Shown: positions 41,185 to 50,190, counted from the stretch's first letter. The stretch is 64,000 bases of DNA from Planctomycetota bacterium (GCA_028278425.1 JANQEJ010000342.1:23739-87738), one strand, 5' to 3'. Numbers and translations: made by a program. Notes: generated from the letters alone by a model not told the origin.

Positions 41185-43734
41185 CTACGGCGCTCCGTAG
41201 ACGAGTTGCAGGCCGTTGGTCGACGACAGGCCGCCGCCGTCGAGGAAGATCCCCTGCTTGTACATCGTCGTCCCGGCGAGCCCCGGCGGGACCGGGTAGG
41301 GCGGGGTCTGCGCTCGGCCGGCGCCCGGGTCGCCCGGGACGCCGCTCGCGTTGAAGGGCACCACGACGAAGCCGGCCGCGAGCGGATCGACGTACAGCGT
41401 GAGCCCCGGCACGAAGAAGTCGGTCCAAACGACCGCGCCGGTCCCGAAGCCCAGGAATCCCGGCGCGCCGCCGACGACGGAGGTGGCGACGAGCTGCACG
41501 GTCTCGCCCGCGTGGAACGCGCCGACGCCGCCCAGCTTCGGCGTGATGCCGCCGGTTCCGGCGAGGCCGGTTCCGAACTGCCGGCGGAAGCCGTGCTCGG
41601 GCGACGTGCGCAGCGTGCACTTGAACGTGCGGTTCGAGAGGAGGTCGAGGTCGCCGTCCGCGTCGACGTCGACCTGCGTGCCGGGGAACATCATCTGCTC
41701 GCTCGCCTCGGTGAACGGCAGGCCCGGACCGGCGCCGAGGTAGAGGACGGTGGAGTCCTCCGACGTGTCGCCCGGGTGGCGCAGCACGTCCTGCGCGCCG
41801 TCGCCGTTCGCGTCGGTCACCGCGAAGGTGTAGTCGACGAGCTCGTCGTTCCCGATCGGGGGGAAGAGCCCGACGATCTCGGTGAAGTTGCCCGCGCCGT
41901 CGTTCTCGAGCAGCGCGATCTCGCGGTCGAAGTTCGCGAGCACGAAGTCGAGGTCGAGGTCGCCGTCGACGTCGGCGACCGCCACCGACTCGGCGTCGTT
42001 GAGGAAGCGGCTGTCGCTCGGGAGCCAGACGACGGGGTCGTAGTTCCCGCCGCCCTGGTTGCGCTTCCAGCCGACCCCGGTGTTGTTGATGCTGACGACG
42101 AAGTCCTGGTCGCCGTCGCCGTCGAGGTCGGCGAGCTGGCCGAGCACCTCGTTGAACCAGACGCTCTCCGTGAGGAAGCCGGTCCCGTCGTTCGTCCAGA
42201 GCTCCGTCCACCCCCCGGCCGCGATGACGAGGTCCTGGTCGCCGTCACCCTCGACGTCGAGGGCGAAGGTGCGCAGGACCGGCCCGATCGAGAGCGGCGG
42301 CTCCTCGGACGTCATCTCCGCTCCCCAGGTGAAGACGCCGCCGCCGGTGTTCGCGACGAGGTGGTAGCGCCGGTCGCCCGGGGAAGGCTGCCACCATCCG
42401 ATCAGGTCCACGTCGCCGTCGCCGTCCCAGTCGCCCGGGTAGCCGTCGTTGACGTAGAAGCTCGCCGGGGCGCCTTGCACCTCGATGTCGCCGTCCTCCA
42501 GGTAGCCCGTGCCGTCCGCCTCGCGCAGGACGTTGTCCACGACGTCGACGTCCCCGTCGGAGTCGTAGTCGAAGCGCTGGGCCGCGTCGTCGACGCCGTA
42601 CCAGGAGTACGACTGCGGGTTGCGCCACTCGCCCTGTGAGAAGTAGATCGCCCGGCCGGCGATCAGGTCCGTGTCCCCGTCCGCGTCGAGGTCCGCCGCG
42701 CCGGCGATGTGCTTCGCGCCGAGGCCGACGATCTCGTACGCGCAGTCGAAGTCGCCGAGGCCGTCGTTGATCGCGATCTCGAAGTACGACGTATCCTCGT
42801 TCAGCCCCGGTCCGCCTCCGCCGCCCCCGCAGCAGACGCCGTCCAGGTCGCCGTCGAAGTCCACGTCGGCGAGGTCGGTCGCCGGTCCGCCCGCGGGCAG
42901 GCCCTGCACCGGCACGAAGTTGCCCGGCGACACCTGGATCAGGTGCTGCTCCCAGCCGCAGATCGACGCGTTGGCGAAGATCGCGATGTCCTCGTCGCCG
43001 TCGTCGTTCAGGTCGCCGGCCGCCATGTCGTTGAGCGGCTGACTGAGCTCGAAGGTCGCGCCGATGGTCGGCACTCCACCAACCGTGGGCAGGAGCAACA
43101 CGTCCCGGTCGCTACGCACCGCGAGGTCGAGGTCGCCGTCGGCGTCGAGGTGGATGGAGATCACCTCCGCGTAGACGTCAAATCCGCCTAGCGGGGGGAG
43201 TCCCACCGTCGTCATCGGGTTCGAGCCCCACGGGAAGACCGTCTCGAACAGGTAGAGCTCGTAGATGGTCAGGAAGACCAGGTCGCCCAGCCCGTCGCCG
43301 GTGAGGTCGGCGATCAGGACGTCCGCCGAAGGGAAGCCCGGGTTCGGCAGCACCGGCAACGGGGTCGGCGCGTCGGTCCCGTTCGTCAGCCACACACGGA
43401 CCCCGGCGAGCGAGCTGATGGCGAAGTCGTCGCGCTGGTCCCCGTCGACGTCGCCCACGGCGAAGTGCTTCGCCGGGCTGGGGCCACCCTGGGGTCCGGT
43501 CCAGATCTCCGCGAAGACCCCGGAGCCGTCGTTCTCGTAGAGGGCGAGGTCGCCGGCGAACTCGCCGAGGGCGTCGAGGTCGCCGTCCCCGTCGAGGTCG
43601 AGCACGGCGACGAAGGCCGGGTCCGTGTTTCCCAGAACGACTTGGGCCGCGTCGTAGGCGAGCGCGTCCTCCTGGGCGATGGGGCCGGACGCAAGGGAGA
43701 GAAGGCAAGCCAGCGAGAGCGAGAAGCGGGTCAT
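41185..43734 (-). CDS. Secreted FG-GAP/VCBS repeat protein
   Basis: An 849-residue exported protein from the ATG at 43734. A signal peptide (1-20, ending G-P-I-A-Q-E) is followed by a long series of FG-GAP/VCBS repeats with D-L-D-G-D-G-D-x-D calcium-loop motifs (A-V-L-D-L-D-G-D-G-D-L-D, V-D-V-D-A-D-G-D-L-D and others), more divergent than those of the 3785-6382 protein and including a Cys-rich insertion (D-G-V-C-C-G-G-G-G-G-G). The last ~130 residues are the shared C-terminal module, ending M-Y-K-Q-G-I-F-L-D ... G-L-Q-L-V-Y-G. It probably forms one or two propellers at the cell surface. It is divergent from the S33-type hydrolase gene. Confidence 0.9.
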   Translation of the reverse strand: MTRFSLSLACLLSLASGPIAQEDALAYDAAQVVLGNTDPAFVAVLDLDGDGDLDALGEFAGDLALYENDGSGVFAEIWTGPQGGPSPAKHFAVGDVDGDQRDDFAISSLAGVRVWLTNGTDAPTPLPVLPNPGFPSADVLIADLTGDGLGDLVFLTIYELYLFETVFPWGSNPMTTVGLPPLGGFDVYAEVISIHLDADGDLDLAVRSDRDVLLLPTVGGVPTIGATFELSQPLNDMAAGDLNDDGDEDIAIFANASICGWEQHLIQVSPGNFVPVQGLPAGGPATDLADVDFDGDLDGVCCGGGGGGPGLNEDTSYFEIAINDGLGDFDCAYEIVGLGAKHIAGAADLDADGDTDLIAGRAIYFSQGEWRNPQSYSWYGVDDAAQRFDYDSDGDVDVVDNVLREADGTGYLEDGDIEVQGAPASFYVNDGYPGDWDGDGDVDLIGWWQPSPGDRRYHLVANTGGGVFTWGAEMTSEEPPLSIGPVLRTFALDVEGDGDQDLVIAAGGWTELWTNDGTGFLTESVWFNEVLGQLADLDGDGDQDFVVSINNTGVGWKRNQGGGNYDPVVWLPSDSRFLNDAESVAVADVDGDLDLDFVLANFDREIALLENDGAGNFTEIVGLFPPIGNDELVDYTFAVTDANGDGAQDVLRHPGDTSEDSTVLYLGAGPGLPFTEASEQMMFPGTQVDVDADGDLDLLSNRTFKCTLRTSPEHGFRRQFGTGLAGTGGITPKLGGVGAFHAGETVQLVATSVVGGAPGFLGFGTGAVVWTDFFVPGLTLYVDPLAAGFVVVPFNASGVPGDPGAGRAQTPPYPVPPGLAGTTMYKQGIFLDGGGLSSTNGLQLVYGAP

Positions 43735-43762
43735 GACGAAGTCCTCATTTAAGAGGGGGATA

Positions 43763-43778
43763 GGGCACTCGAGTGCCC
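43763..43778. promoter_or_regulatory. Perfect 16-bp palindrome in a divergent promoter region
   Basis: GGGCACTCGAGTGCCC reads the same on both strands and lies 28 nt upstream of the FG-GAP gene and 115 nt upstream of the hydrolase gene. A second small palindrome (GAGGA-TC-TCCTC, 43793-43804) follows. It is a candidate operator for one or both genes. Confidence 0.45.
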
Positions 43779-43893
43779 AACCGTCGGTGCAGGAGGATCT
43801 CCTCGGAGAAAAGCCCGAGTCGAAATGCGTGACGCGCGCGTGCGATTGACCCGCCGTTCCAGGTGCGCGAAGCTCGTCCGAGGAGGAACGAAC

Positions 43894-45387
43894 ATGCGTG
43901 GGATCCCGGTCTTGTTGGCGTCGGTGGCGGCGGGGATGGGGAGCCTGTGGGCCCAGGAGACGTCGCTCCTGCTCTACCCCGAGCGGATCGAGCTCACCGA
44001 CGGTAGCTCCGTCGTCGCCGACCGCGGCATGCTCCACGTGCCGCTGAAGCGCTCGGACCCGGAGAGCCGCGCGATCGGCGTCGAGTTCTACCGCTTCCAC
44101 GCGCTGGAGACCGCCGACGCGGGCGTGCCGCCGGTCTTCCTGCTCCACGGTGGACCGGGCTGGCCCGGCATGAGCCAGGACCTCGCCAACCGCGGCTACT
44201 ACGAGGAGCGCATCCTGCCCTACGTCGAGGTGTCCGACCTGGTCGTCGTCGGCCAGCGCGGGATCGGCTCCTCGCCGCCGAACACGGAGTGCGGCGGTTA
44301 CGAGCCGCCGCCGGTCGACGTCGCGCCGTCCGAGGAGGAGGAGGCCGAGCTCATGCGCGAGGCCTGCGCGCGCTGCCGCGCGTTCTGGGAGTCGCAGGGG
44401 TACGACCTCACCGGCTTCAACGTGCTCGAGGCGGCCGCCGACGTGAACGACGTTCGCCAGGCGCTCGGCTACGACAAGATCACGCTCTGGGGCGTGAGCT
44501 TCGGCTCGCACTGGTCGATGGCGACGATGCGCGCGTACCCCGAGATCGTCGAGCGCGCGGTGCTCGGCGGCATGGAGGGACCGGACCACACCTACGACAT
44601 GCCGGGCTGGGTGCTCAACGCGCTCGAACGCATCGCCGAAGCCGCGGAGTCGGCGCCGGAGCTCGAGGGCCACATCCCCGAGGGCGGTTTGATCGCCGGC
44701 TTCAAGGAGGCGATCGCCCGCGTCGAGGCGGAGCCCGCCGAGGTGACCGTGCGCGACGCGCGCACGCGCCGGTCGAAGACCGTGCTCATCACCGCGGACC
44801 GCATGCGGTCGGCGGCCCTCGGCGTCACCGGCCGCGTCAGCTCGCGCCGCGGCGTTCCGACCTGGCCGCGCGACCTGATCGCGCTCCACCGCGGCGACTA
44901 CGACGCGGCGGCGCAGGCGCTCCTGCGGCAGAACGACGGCGATCTGCCGACCGCGAGCTTCTTCATGCTCGACTGCGGCTCGGGCATCAGTCCGGCGCGG
45001 CTGGCGGAGTTGCAGGCCGACCCGGGCGCGAAGGTCGTCGGCAAGCTCGGCGGCTTCTACCAGTCGACCTGCCCGTCGTGGGGGAGCGACCTGGGCGACG
45101 ACTTCCGCAGGAACTTCGACACCGGGATCCCCACGGTGATCGTTCAGGGGAACTGGGACACGTCGACGCCGTTCGAGAACGCGCTCGAGCTCGCGCCGCA
45201 CTTCAAGAAGAGCACCTTCGTCGTCGTGCACGGCGGCTCGCACGGCGCACTGCGCGAGGCGCTCGAGGAGGACGACCTCTTCGCCGAATCCCTGTGGGAG
45301 TTCGTGCGCTCCGGCGACATGGGCGGCATCCCGGAAGAGATCGAGCTGCCGCCGATCGAGTGGGTGGTGCCGGAGGAAGACGCCTGA
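43894..45387 (+). CDS. Secreted S33-type alpha/beta hydrolase (peptidase/esterase)
   Basis: A 497-residue exported enzyme from the ATG at 43894, with AGGAGG 7 nt upstream. A signal peptide (1-20, ending S-L-W-A-Q-E) is followed by the proline-iminopeptidase/tricorn-F1-type fold: oxyanion motif H-G-G-P-G (85-89), G-Q-R-G-I-G-S-S near 120, nucleophile Ser202 in G-V-S-F-G-S, a C-terminal Asp in G-N-W-D-T-S-T-P and a His in H-G-G-S-H-G. An insert rich in acidic residues (about 143-165) carries two Cys (C-A-R-C). Family members are exopeptidases or esterases; here release of N-terminal residues from peptides outside the cytoplasm is the best guess. Confidence 0.88.
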   Translation: MRGIPVLLASVAAGMGSLWAQETSLLLYPERIELTDGSSVVADRGMLHVPLKRSDPESRAIGVEFYRFHALETADAGVPPVFLLHGGPGWPGMSQDLANRGYYEERILPYVEVSDLVVVGQRGIGSSPPNTECGGYEPPPVDVAPSEEEEAELMREACARCRAFWESQGYDLTGFNVLEAAADVNDVRQALGYDKITLWGVSFGSHWSMATMRAYPEIVERAVLGGMEGPDHTYDMPGWVLNALERIAEAAESAPELEGHIPEGGLIAGFKEAIARVEAEPAEVTVRDARTRRSKTVLITADRMRSAALGVTGRVSSRRGVPTWPRDLIALHRGDYDAAAQALLRQNDGDLPTASFFMLDCGSGISPARLAELQADPGAKVVGKLGGFYQSTCPSWGSDLGDDFRRNFDTGIPTVIVQGNWDTSTPFENALELAPHFKKSTFVVVHGGSHGALREALEEDDLFAESLWEFVRSGDMGGIPEEIELPPIEWVVPEEDA

Positions 45388-45415
45388 CCCCCGGGCCTCC
45401 AGCGGTCGAACCGTT

Positions 45416-45517
45416 CCCTACGGCGCCGGGCACTTCCCGGAACGACCCGCCGCCACGATCGGTGCGATCGAGCGGCGTCCGTGCCAATCGCTCCGGGAAG
45501 TGCCCGGCGCCGTAGGG
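45416..45517. repeat. Perfect 26-bp inverted repeat around a 50-nt centre
   Basis: 45416-45441 and 45492-45517 are exact reverse complements (26 of 26). The arms start CCCTACGGCGCCGGG on the left. The centre has shorter internal complementarity (CGCCGC/GCGGCG). It sits between the convergent hydrolase (+) and HD-GYP-like (-) genes. It could act as a bidirectional terminator or be a miniature inverted-repeat element; no clear target duplication is visible. Confidence 0.85.
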
Positions 45518-45573
45518 GTTGGCTCGGCCGCTGCGGAACACGGCGAGCGGCCATCCCGGCGGTCACCGCGTCG

Positions 45574-46743
45574 TTACGCGGCCTCCGTGCCGGCATCCGT
45601 CACCGGCGTGACGAGCACGCGAATGGGCTCCTGCACGCCGCGCAGTTGATGGTGGTTGCGAAGTCTCTCCAGAAGGCTGGCCGTGATCCGCTGTCCCTCG
45701 GTGACGATCAGCGTGTTCGCTCTGCTTCGGACCGACTGGGCCAGGATCATCCCCTCCCGCAACTCGGCGACCAGAACGTCTCGCGCGACGGCGTCGGCGC
45801 CGACGGGTTCCAGCCGTGACACGACTTTCACGAGGCCCGGAGGATAGGCGCCCGATCGCTCGGACATGGCGCGGAGGGCGTCCTTCTTCGTTGCCCCCAG
45901 GGTGAGGAGCTCGTCGAACGCGAGGCACGCGGCGAGGACCTGACAGCCGCGTTTGACCGCGACCGAGATGCCCTTGTTCTTCGAGAGCTCGTCGTAGGGG
46001 GTCCCCTGGTGCTCCACGATCCGCGCGACCTCCTCGAGGCGCGGAATGCGCGCGAGCAGCTTCGCTCCGATGGAGGGATGCCGCTCGTAGGCTTGGCTCT
46101 GCTCCGGCGTCAGCTCCTGCCCGGCGGCCGCCCGGGCCAGGAGATCCCCGGGGAGCGCCACGCACCCGACCTGGGACAGAAGTGCGGCCGACTCGACCAT
46201 CCAGGGGTCGGGCAGTCCGAGGAGTTCCACGACCTGCTCCACGTAGCCGCGCACGCGGTTGGCGCGTCCGAAGGCGTCGGGGTCCGCCAGCGACAGGATC
46301 TCCGAGAGAACCTCGATGCTGCCCTTCAGCGTGCCCTCCAGAAGCTCCTTCTCCGCGCGCCGCAGCCGTACCTGCTCCGCGGCGGCCTCGACGCTCGCCA
46401 CGAAGACCTCCGGCTCGCAGGGCTTGGTCAGGAATCGGAACACGCGGCCGGTGTTGACGGCTTCGATAGCGGACCGCAGGTCCGCGTTGCCCGTCAGCAT
46501 CATGCGGACGGTGTCCGGCGCGGCCTCGGCGACCTTGGAGAGGAAGGTGGCGCCGTTCATCTCCGGCATCTGGTAGTCGGAGATCACGACGTCGAACGGT
46601 CCTTCGTCGCGGATTGCCGCGAGGCCCTCGGCGCCGCCGAGGGCCGTGGAGAGGTCGTAGTTCCTCCGGTGCGTCCGCCGGAGAGCGTCGAGGACCGACG
46701 GCTCGTCGTCGACGAGCAGGAGCTTCCAACGCGTCGTCGCCAT
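45574..46743 (-). CDS. Response regulator with degenerate HD-GYP-like domain
   Basis: A 389-residue protein. Its receiver domain (1-120) has Asp in V-V-I-S-D-Y-Q-M-P and Lys in L-T-K-P-C. The C-terminal part aligns with RpfG-type HD-GYP domains, but the metal-binding HD is replaced: where family members read L-L-H-D-I-G-K this reads L-L-S-Q-V-G-C. The later H-P-x-x-G-A-x-L-L motif and H-Q-G are retained, and the GYP segment is lost (G-T-P-Y-D-E-L). Cyclic-di-GMP hydrolysis is therefore unlikely; a binding or scaffold role is inferred. It is the last gene of a four-gene operon, 3 nt after the HDOD regulator. Confidence 0.85.
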   Translation of the reverse strand: MATTRWKLLLVDDEPSVLDALRRTHRRNYDLSTALGGAEGLAAIRDEGPFDVVISDYQMPEMNGATFLSKVAEAAPDTVRMMLTGNADLRSAIEAVNTGRVFRFLTKPCEPEVFVASVEAAAEQVRLRRAEKELLEGTLKGSIEVLSEILSLADPDAFGRANRVRGYVEQVVELLGLPDPWMVESAALLSQVGCVALPGDLLARAAAGQELTPEQSQAYERHPSIGAKLLARIPRLEEVARIVEHQGTPYDELSKNKGISVAVKRGCQVLAACLAFDELLTLGATKKDALRAMSERSGAYPPGLVKVVSRLEPVGADAVARDVLVAELREGMILAQSVRSRANTLIVTEGQRITASLLERLRNHHQLRGVQEPIRVLVTPVTDAGTEAA

Positions 46744-46746
46744 GGC

Positions 46747-47946
46747 TCAGGCCGCCTCCTCTCCCACACGGACCGTTGCGGCAAAGCCGCGCCATTCCGC
46801 CAAGTGTTCCTCGAGCCCGAGACGCCCGACGAGCTCCGCGTCGAGGCGCGAGGCCGCCTCCGGCTCCTCGACCTCGTGAACCAGTGCGTCCGCGACGTGG
46901 ACCGATCCCAGGACGTCGAGGGCCCCCGTCGCGACCGAGGACGGGCGATGATGGAGCTGGGCCGTCTCGACGATCGGATCGGGCATTCCCCAAATGCCGA
47001 GCAGGTAAGCGCCCACGTCTCCGTGGTTGAAGCCGAGCGCGCGACGCTCGAGCTCCTGGGTCGGGATACCGCTCATGCGGCCCAGCCGCGAGACCCGCTC
47101 GAACAGGTCGGGAAGGTTCGTCGCGATCACGAGCTTACCGATGTCGTGGAGCATGCCCCCGAGAAAGGCCTGCTCCGAGAGCTTCTTGTTCCCCTCGTGC
47201 ATCCGGCGCGCCAGGTTGGCGACGTCGAGCGTGTGCTGCTGCGCCTTCTCGATGTCGAAACTGGGCGCGGCCGAGGCGGAGTCGAACTCCTCCAGGATGC
47301 CGTAGTTCAACACGAGGCTCTTGAGATTGGCGAGCCCGAGGTAGGAGATCGCGTGCCGCAGCGAGTCGATCCTGCGCACGACGCCGAAGAAGCTCGAGTT
47401 GACGAGCTGAAGGACCTTGGCCGCGATCCCGGGATCCTCGGAGATGATGTCCGCCACACTCTCGATCGTGACCTCTTCGTCCGCCATCGCCGCGTTCAAC
47501 GCGGCGTAGGCCCTCGGCAACGCCGGCAGCGAGTGGAGCTGACCGACGACGTCCTTCAAGCGCGGGTCCTGCAGGTTCTCGTGCAGGGCGAAGGAGCGCG
47601 TCACGACGGCCTTGATGTGCTCCGAGTCGCAGGGCTTCGTCAGGAACTGGTGAGCGCAGGTCGCGGAGCGCATCGCCAGCTCGAGCTCGGCGTGACCCGA
47701 CAGGATCATGCGGACCGCGCCGGGGTGCCGTTCCTGTACGGTGTTCAGGAGCTCGGCCCCGTCCATGCCCGGCATGCGCATGTCGCTGACGACGACGTCG
47801 AACGGCGACCTCTGCTCGAGGATCTTCAGGGCTTCGGCGCCGCTTTCCACGAAGTGCATGTCCCACTCCTTGCGCAGCCCGCGGAGCATGCGCTTGAGGC
47901 CGTCCAGGACGCGGCGCTCGTCGTCGACGAACAGGATTCGCTTCAT
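46747..47946 (-). CDS. Response regulator with HDOD output domain
   Basis: A 399-residue regulator. The receiver (1-120) has Asp in V-V-V-S-D-M-R-M-P and Lys in L-T-K-P-C. The HDOD domain (about 135-335) shows the family order: L-H-S-L-P-A-L-P, I-S-E-D-P-G-I-A-A-K-V-L-Q-L-V-N-S-S-F-F-G, A-I-S-Y-L-G-L-A-N-L and H-D-I-G-K-L-V. HDOD proteins are signalling adaptors rather than proven hydrolases. The start at 47946 is 8 nt after the histidine kinase stop, so the kinase is the probable phospho-donor for this and the following regulator. Confidence 0.9.
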   Translation of the reverse strand: MKRILFVDDERRVLDGLKRMLRGLRKEWDMHFVESGAEALKILEQRSPFDVVVSDMRMPGMDGAELLNTVQERHPGAVRMILSGHAELELAMRSATCAHQFLTKPCDSEHIKAVVTRSFALHENLQDPRLKDVVGQLHSLPALPRAYAALNAAMADEEVTIESVADIISEDPGIAAKVLQLVNSSFFGVVRRIDSLRHAISYLGLANLKSLVLNYGILEEFDSASAAPSFDIEKAQQHTLDVANLARRMHEGNKKLSEQAFLGGMLHDIGKLVIATNLPDLFERVSRLGRMSGIPTQELERRALGFNHGDVGAYLLGIWGMPDPIVETAQLHHRPSSVATGALDVLGSVHVADALVHEVEEPEAASRLDAELVGRLGLEEHLAEWRGFAATVRVGEEAA

Positions 47947-47954
47947 ATCGTGTT

Positions 47955-49556
47955 TCAGGCCGCTTGGGAGACCTGCTCCTGAGTGAGGGGCAGCCGGATC
48001 ACGAAGGTGGATCCGACGCCGACCTCGCTCTCGATGCCGATGGTTCCCCCGTGTTTCTGGGTGATGACGTTGTGGGCGATCGCCAGCCCCTGGCCGGTTC
48101 CCTTGCCGACCGCCTTGGTGGTGAAGAAGGGGTCGAAGACCTTGCTCCGGATCTCCTCGGGGATGCCGGACCCGGTGTCCTCGATGCGGACCTCGACGAA
48201 GTCCCCGTCCCGGCGCGTGGAGACGGTGATCTTCCCCAGCTTCCCCTCCTCGGGCCCGGACGTGTGGGCGATCGCGTGCGCCGCGTTCACGATGATGTTG
48301 AGGAACACCTGATTCACCTCGCCCGGAAGGCACGGAACCTCCGGCAGATCCGGGTCGAACCGGAGATCCAGCGCGGCGTGGTACTTCCACTCGTTGCTAC
48401 AGACGGTCGCCGTGCTCTCGATCGCCCGGTTGAGGTCGATGGTCGTCATCTCGTCGACGCCGGGATGCGAGAACTCCTTCATCGCGCGGACGATGGACGA
48501 GACCCGTCCGATGCCCATCAGGCTCTGGTCGATCGACTTGGGAATCTCCTCCCGCAGATACTCCGGGTCGACCTCCTCGACGGCGTCCTCGACCCGGGCA
48601 AGCGTCGCTGGGTCCACGGTCCCCGCTCGCGCCTCCTCCACCAGCCTCGCGTAGGTCTCGAGCAGCTTCACGATGTCCTCGAAGGAGTCCTGAAGGAAGC
48701 GCGTGTTGTCTCCGACGTACTGCGTCGGGGTATTGATCTCGTGCGCGATCCCCGCGGCGAGCTGCCCGACCGCCTCTAGTTTCTGCGCGTTCTGGAGCTG
48801 GACCTGCATGCGGTCGCGTTCCTCCATTGCCTCGGTCCGTTCCTCGATCGTCCGCTCCAACGCGTGGTTCGCGGCGACGAGCTGTTCCGTTCGCTGCTCG
48901 ACCTCGTCCTCGATGCCGGCCTTCGTCGCCTCGAGCATCGCCCGCTGCTCGGCGACCCGGAGCGACTCCCGCCTCGCCCGGACGCAGGAATAAATCAGGA
49001 CGACGACCTCGAAGATCACCCAGCCGGCGTGCTCCACCCAGCGCCACGGGCTCGCCACCAGGACGCCGAACACCGACTGCGGCCAGACGGCGCCGCGGAC
49101 CAGGTGGTCGAGGGCGACGACGGCCGAGGCCGTGATCAGCACGCGCCAGTCCTTGTAAAAGGCTAGGAAGGCGAGCGAGCCGAAGACGTGGAAGTGCGAC
49201 TCGATCCGTCCTCCGGTGAGATGGATCAGGAGGGCTGACGTCAGCGCCTGCGCAACGGCGATAGCGTGGCGGGTCAGCGTTCGGCCGGGAGCGAGGAACG
49301 CCAAGCCGATGGGGGGCAGGGAGATCGCCCCGCCGAGGAGGATCGCGGCATAGACGTGCACGTGGGGCTCGCTGCTGGAGCCCCACCAGGTCCTCGGCGA
49401 AACGATGAGGGCGACGAAGATCCCGGCGATCCATTGGAAGGCCAAGAGCCCCGCGAACAGGCGGTCGGTCTGCCGGAGGTCTCGCTGCTGGTCGGCGAGG
49501 AAGAGCTCGCGCGCGCGCTCGGGAACGTCGCGCTTTGTCCTGGCTGCGATGTTCAC
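47955..49556 (-). CDS. Multi-pass membrane histidine kinase
   Basis: A 533-residue kinase from the GTG at 49556, four nt after the stop of the thioredoxin-fold gene. The N-terminal ~200 residues hold about six transmembrane segments, with a distinctive H-L-T-G-G-R-I-E-S-H-F-H-V-F-G-S-L-A-F loop rich in His that could bind a metal or a ligand. A coiled-coil linker (about 215-260) leads to HisKA with the His in A-A-G-I-A-H-E-I-N-T-P and a HATPase with N-box I-I-V-N-A-A-H-A and G-T-G-Q-G-L-A. It is followed by two response regulators in the same operon. Confidence 0.9.
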   Translation of the reverse strand: MNIAARTKRDVPERARELFLADQQRDLRQTDRLFAGLLAFQWIAGIFVALIVSPRTWWGSSSEPHVHVYAAILLGGAISLPPIGLAFLAPGRTLTRHAIAVAQALTSALLIHLTGGRIESHFHVFGSLAFLAFYKDWRVLITASAVVALDHLVRGAVWPQSVFGVLVASPWRWVEHAGWVIFEVVVLIYSCVRARRESLRVAEQRAMLEATKAGIEDEVEQRTEQLVAANHALERTIEERTEAMEERDRMQVQLQNAQKLEAVGQLAAGIAHEINTPTQYVGDNTRFLQDSFEDIVKLLETYARLVEEARAGTVDPATLARVEDAVEEVDPEYLREEIPKSIDQSLMGIGRVSSIVRAMKEFSHPGVDEMTTIDLNRAIESTATVCSNEWKYHAALDLRFDPDLPEVPCLPGEVNQVFLNIIVNAAHAIAHTSGPEEGKLGKITVSTRRDGDFVEVRIEDTGSGIPEEIRSKVFDPFFTTKAVGKGTGQGLAIAHNVITQKHGGTIGIESEVGVGSTFVIRLPLTQEQVSQAA

Positions 49557-49560
49557 GGCG

Positions 49561-50190
49561 CTACTTTCCCGCCGGATCCTGCAGCCGGCATCCGAAGGCG
49601 GGCGTGCTCTCGACTCCGTTCCCGTCCGAGAGGACGTGCGAGACGATCGCGGAGCGTCCCGCGTTGGAGCCCTCGCGGCCGCGCGCCGCCGTGATGCCGC
49701 CGGAGAACAGGAGCGTGCCGTCGGGTGCGTAGAGCAGGGCTTGGCCCGAGGTGGTCGCGCCGAAGCGCGCCGCCGCCTCACCGTCCAGGTCGTCCTGGAC
49801 CGTGACCCCTGGGATCGACGCCGCGGAGCTCCGGAGATCGGTGTCCCCCCGGTCCCGCGGCGCGTCCCCGGGTCGGACGAAGAGGACGCGCGCAACGAGC
49901 CGCCCGTCGCAGATGGCCATCAGGCGGTTCAGCTCGCCGATCGTCGCCCGGGTGCACGGGCACTTGGGATGCGCGAAGAGGAGCAGGGTGGGCAGGTCGT
50001 CGTGAAGAAGCGTCTCGCTTCCCTCGGGCAGCGCCCACCGTCGGGGCCGGGCGGTCTCGGCCTCGAACTCGTAGTCGATGACGTAGCAAAAGCCGGCGAC
50101 GATTCCCGCGACCCAGACCGCGAAGAGGACGTAGGGCCAGGACCGAGTGCGGGCAGGCGCCGGATGGGAGGGTACGGTGAGCGGCGACAT
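49561..50190 (-). CDS. Membrane-anchored thioredoxin-fold protein
   Basis: A 209-residue protein with one transmembrane helix (about 19-42, P-Y-V-L-F-A-V-W-V-A-G-I-V-A-G-F). The extracytoplasmic domain starts near L-P-T-L-L-L-F-A-H-P-K-C-P-C-T-R-A, where C-P-C takes the place of the thioredoxin C-x-x-C, and continues with V-Q-D-D-L-D-G-E-A-A-A-R-F-G-A and G-T-L-L-F-S-G-G-I-T strands. The layout resembles RedB/SCO-like proteins; redox sensing or metal handling is possible. As first gene of the kinase operon it may supply or modify the signal sensed by the membrane kinase. Confidence 0.75.
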   Translation of the reverse strand: MSPLTVPSHPAPARTRSWPYVLFAVWVAGIVAGFCYVIDYEFEAETARPRRWALPEGSETLLHDDLPTLLLFAHPKCPCTRATIGELNRLMAICDGRLVARVLFVRPGDAPRDRGDTDLRSSAASIPGVTVQDDLDGEAAARFGATTSGQALLYAPDGTLLFSGGITAARGREGSNAGRSAIVSHVLSDGNGVESTPAFGCRLQDPAGK

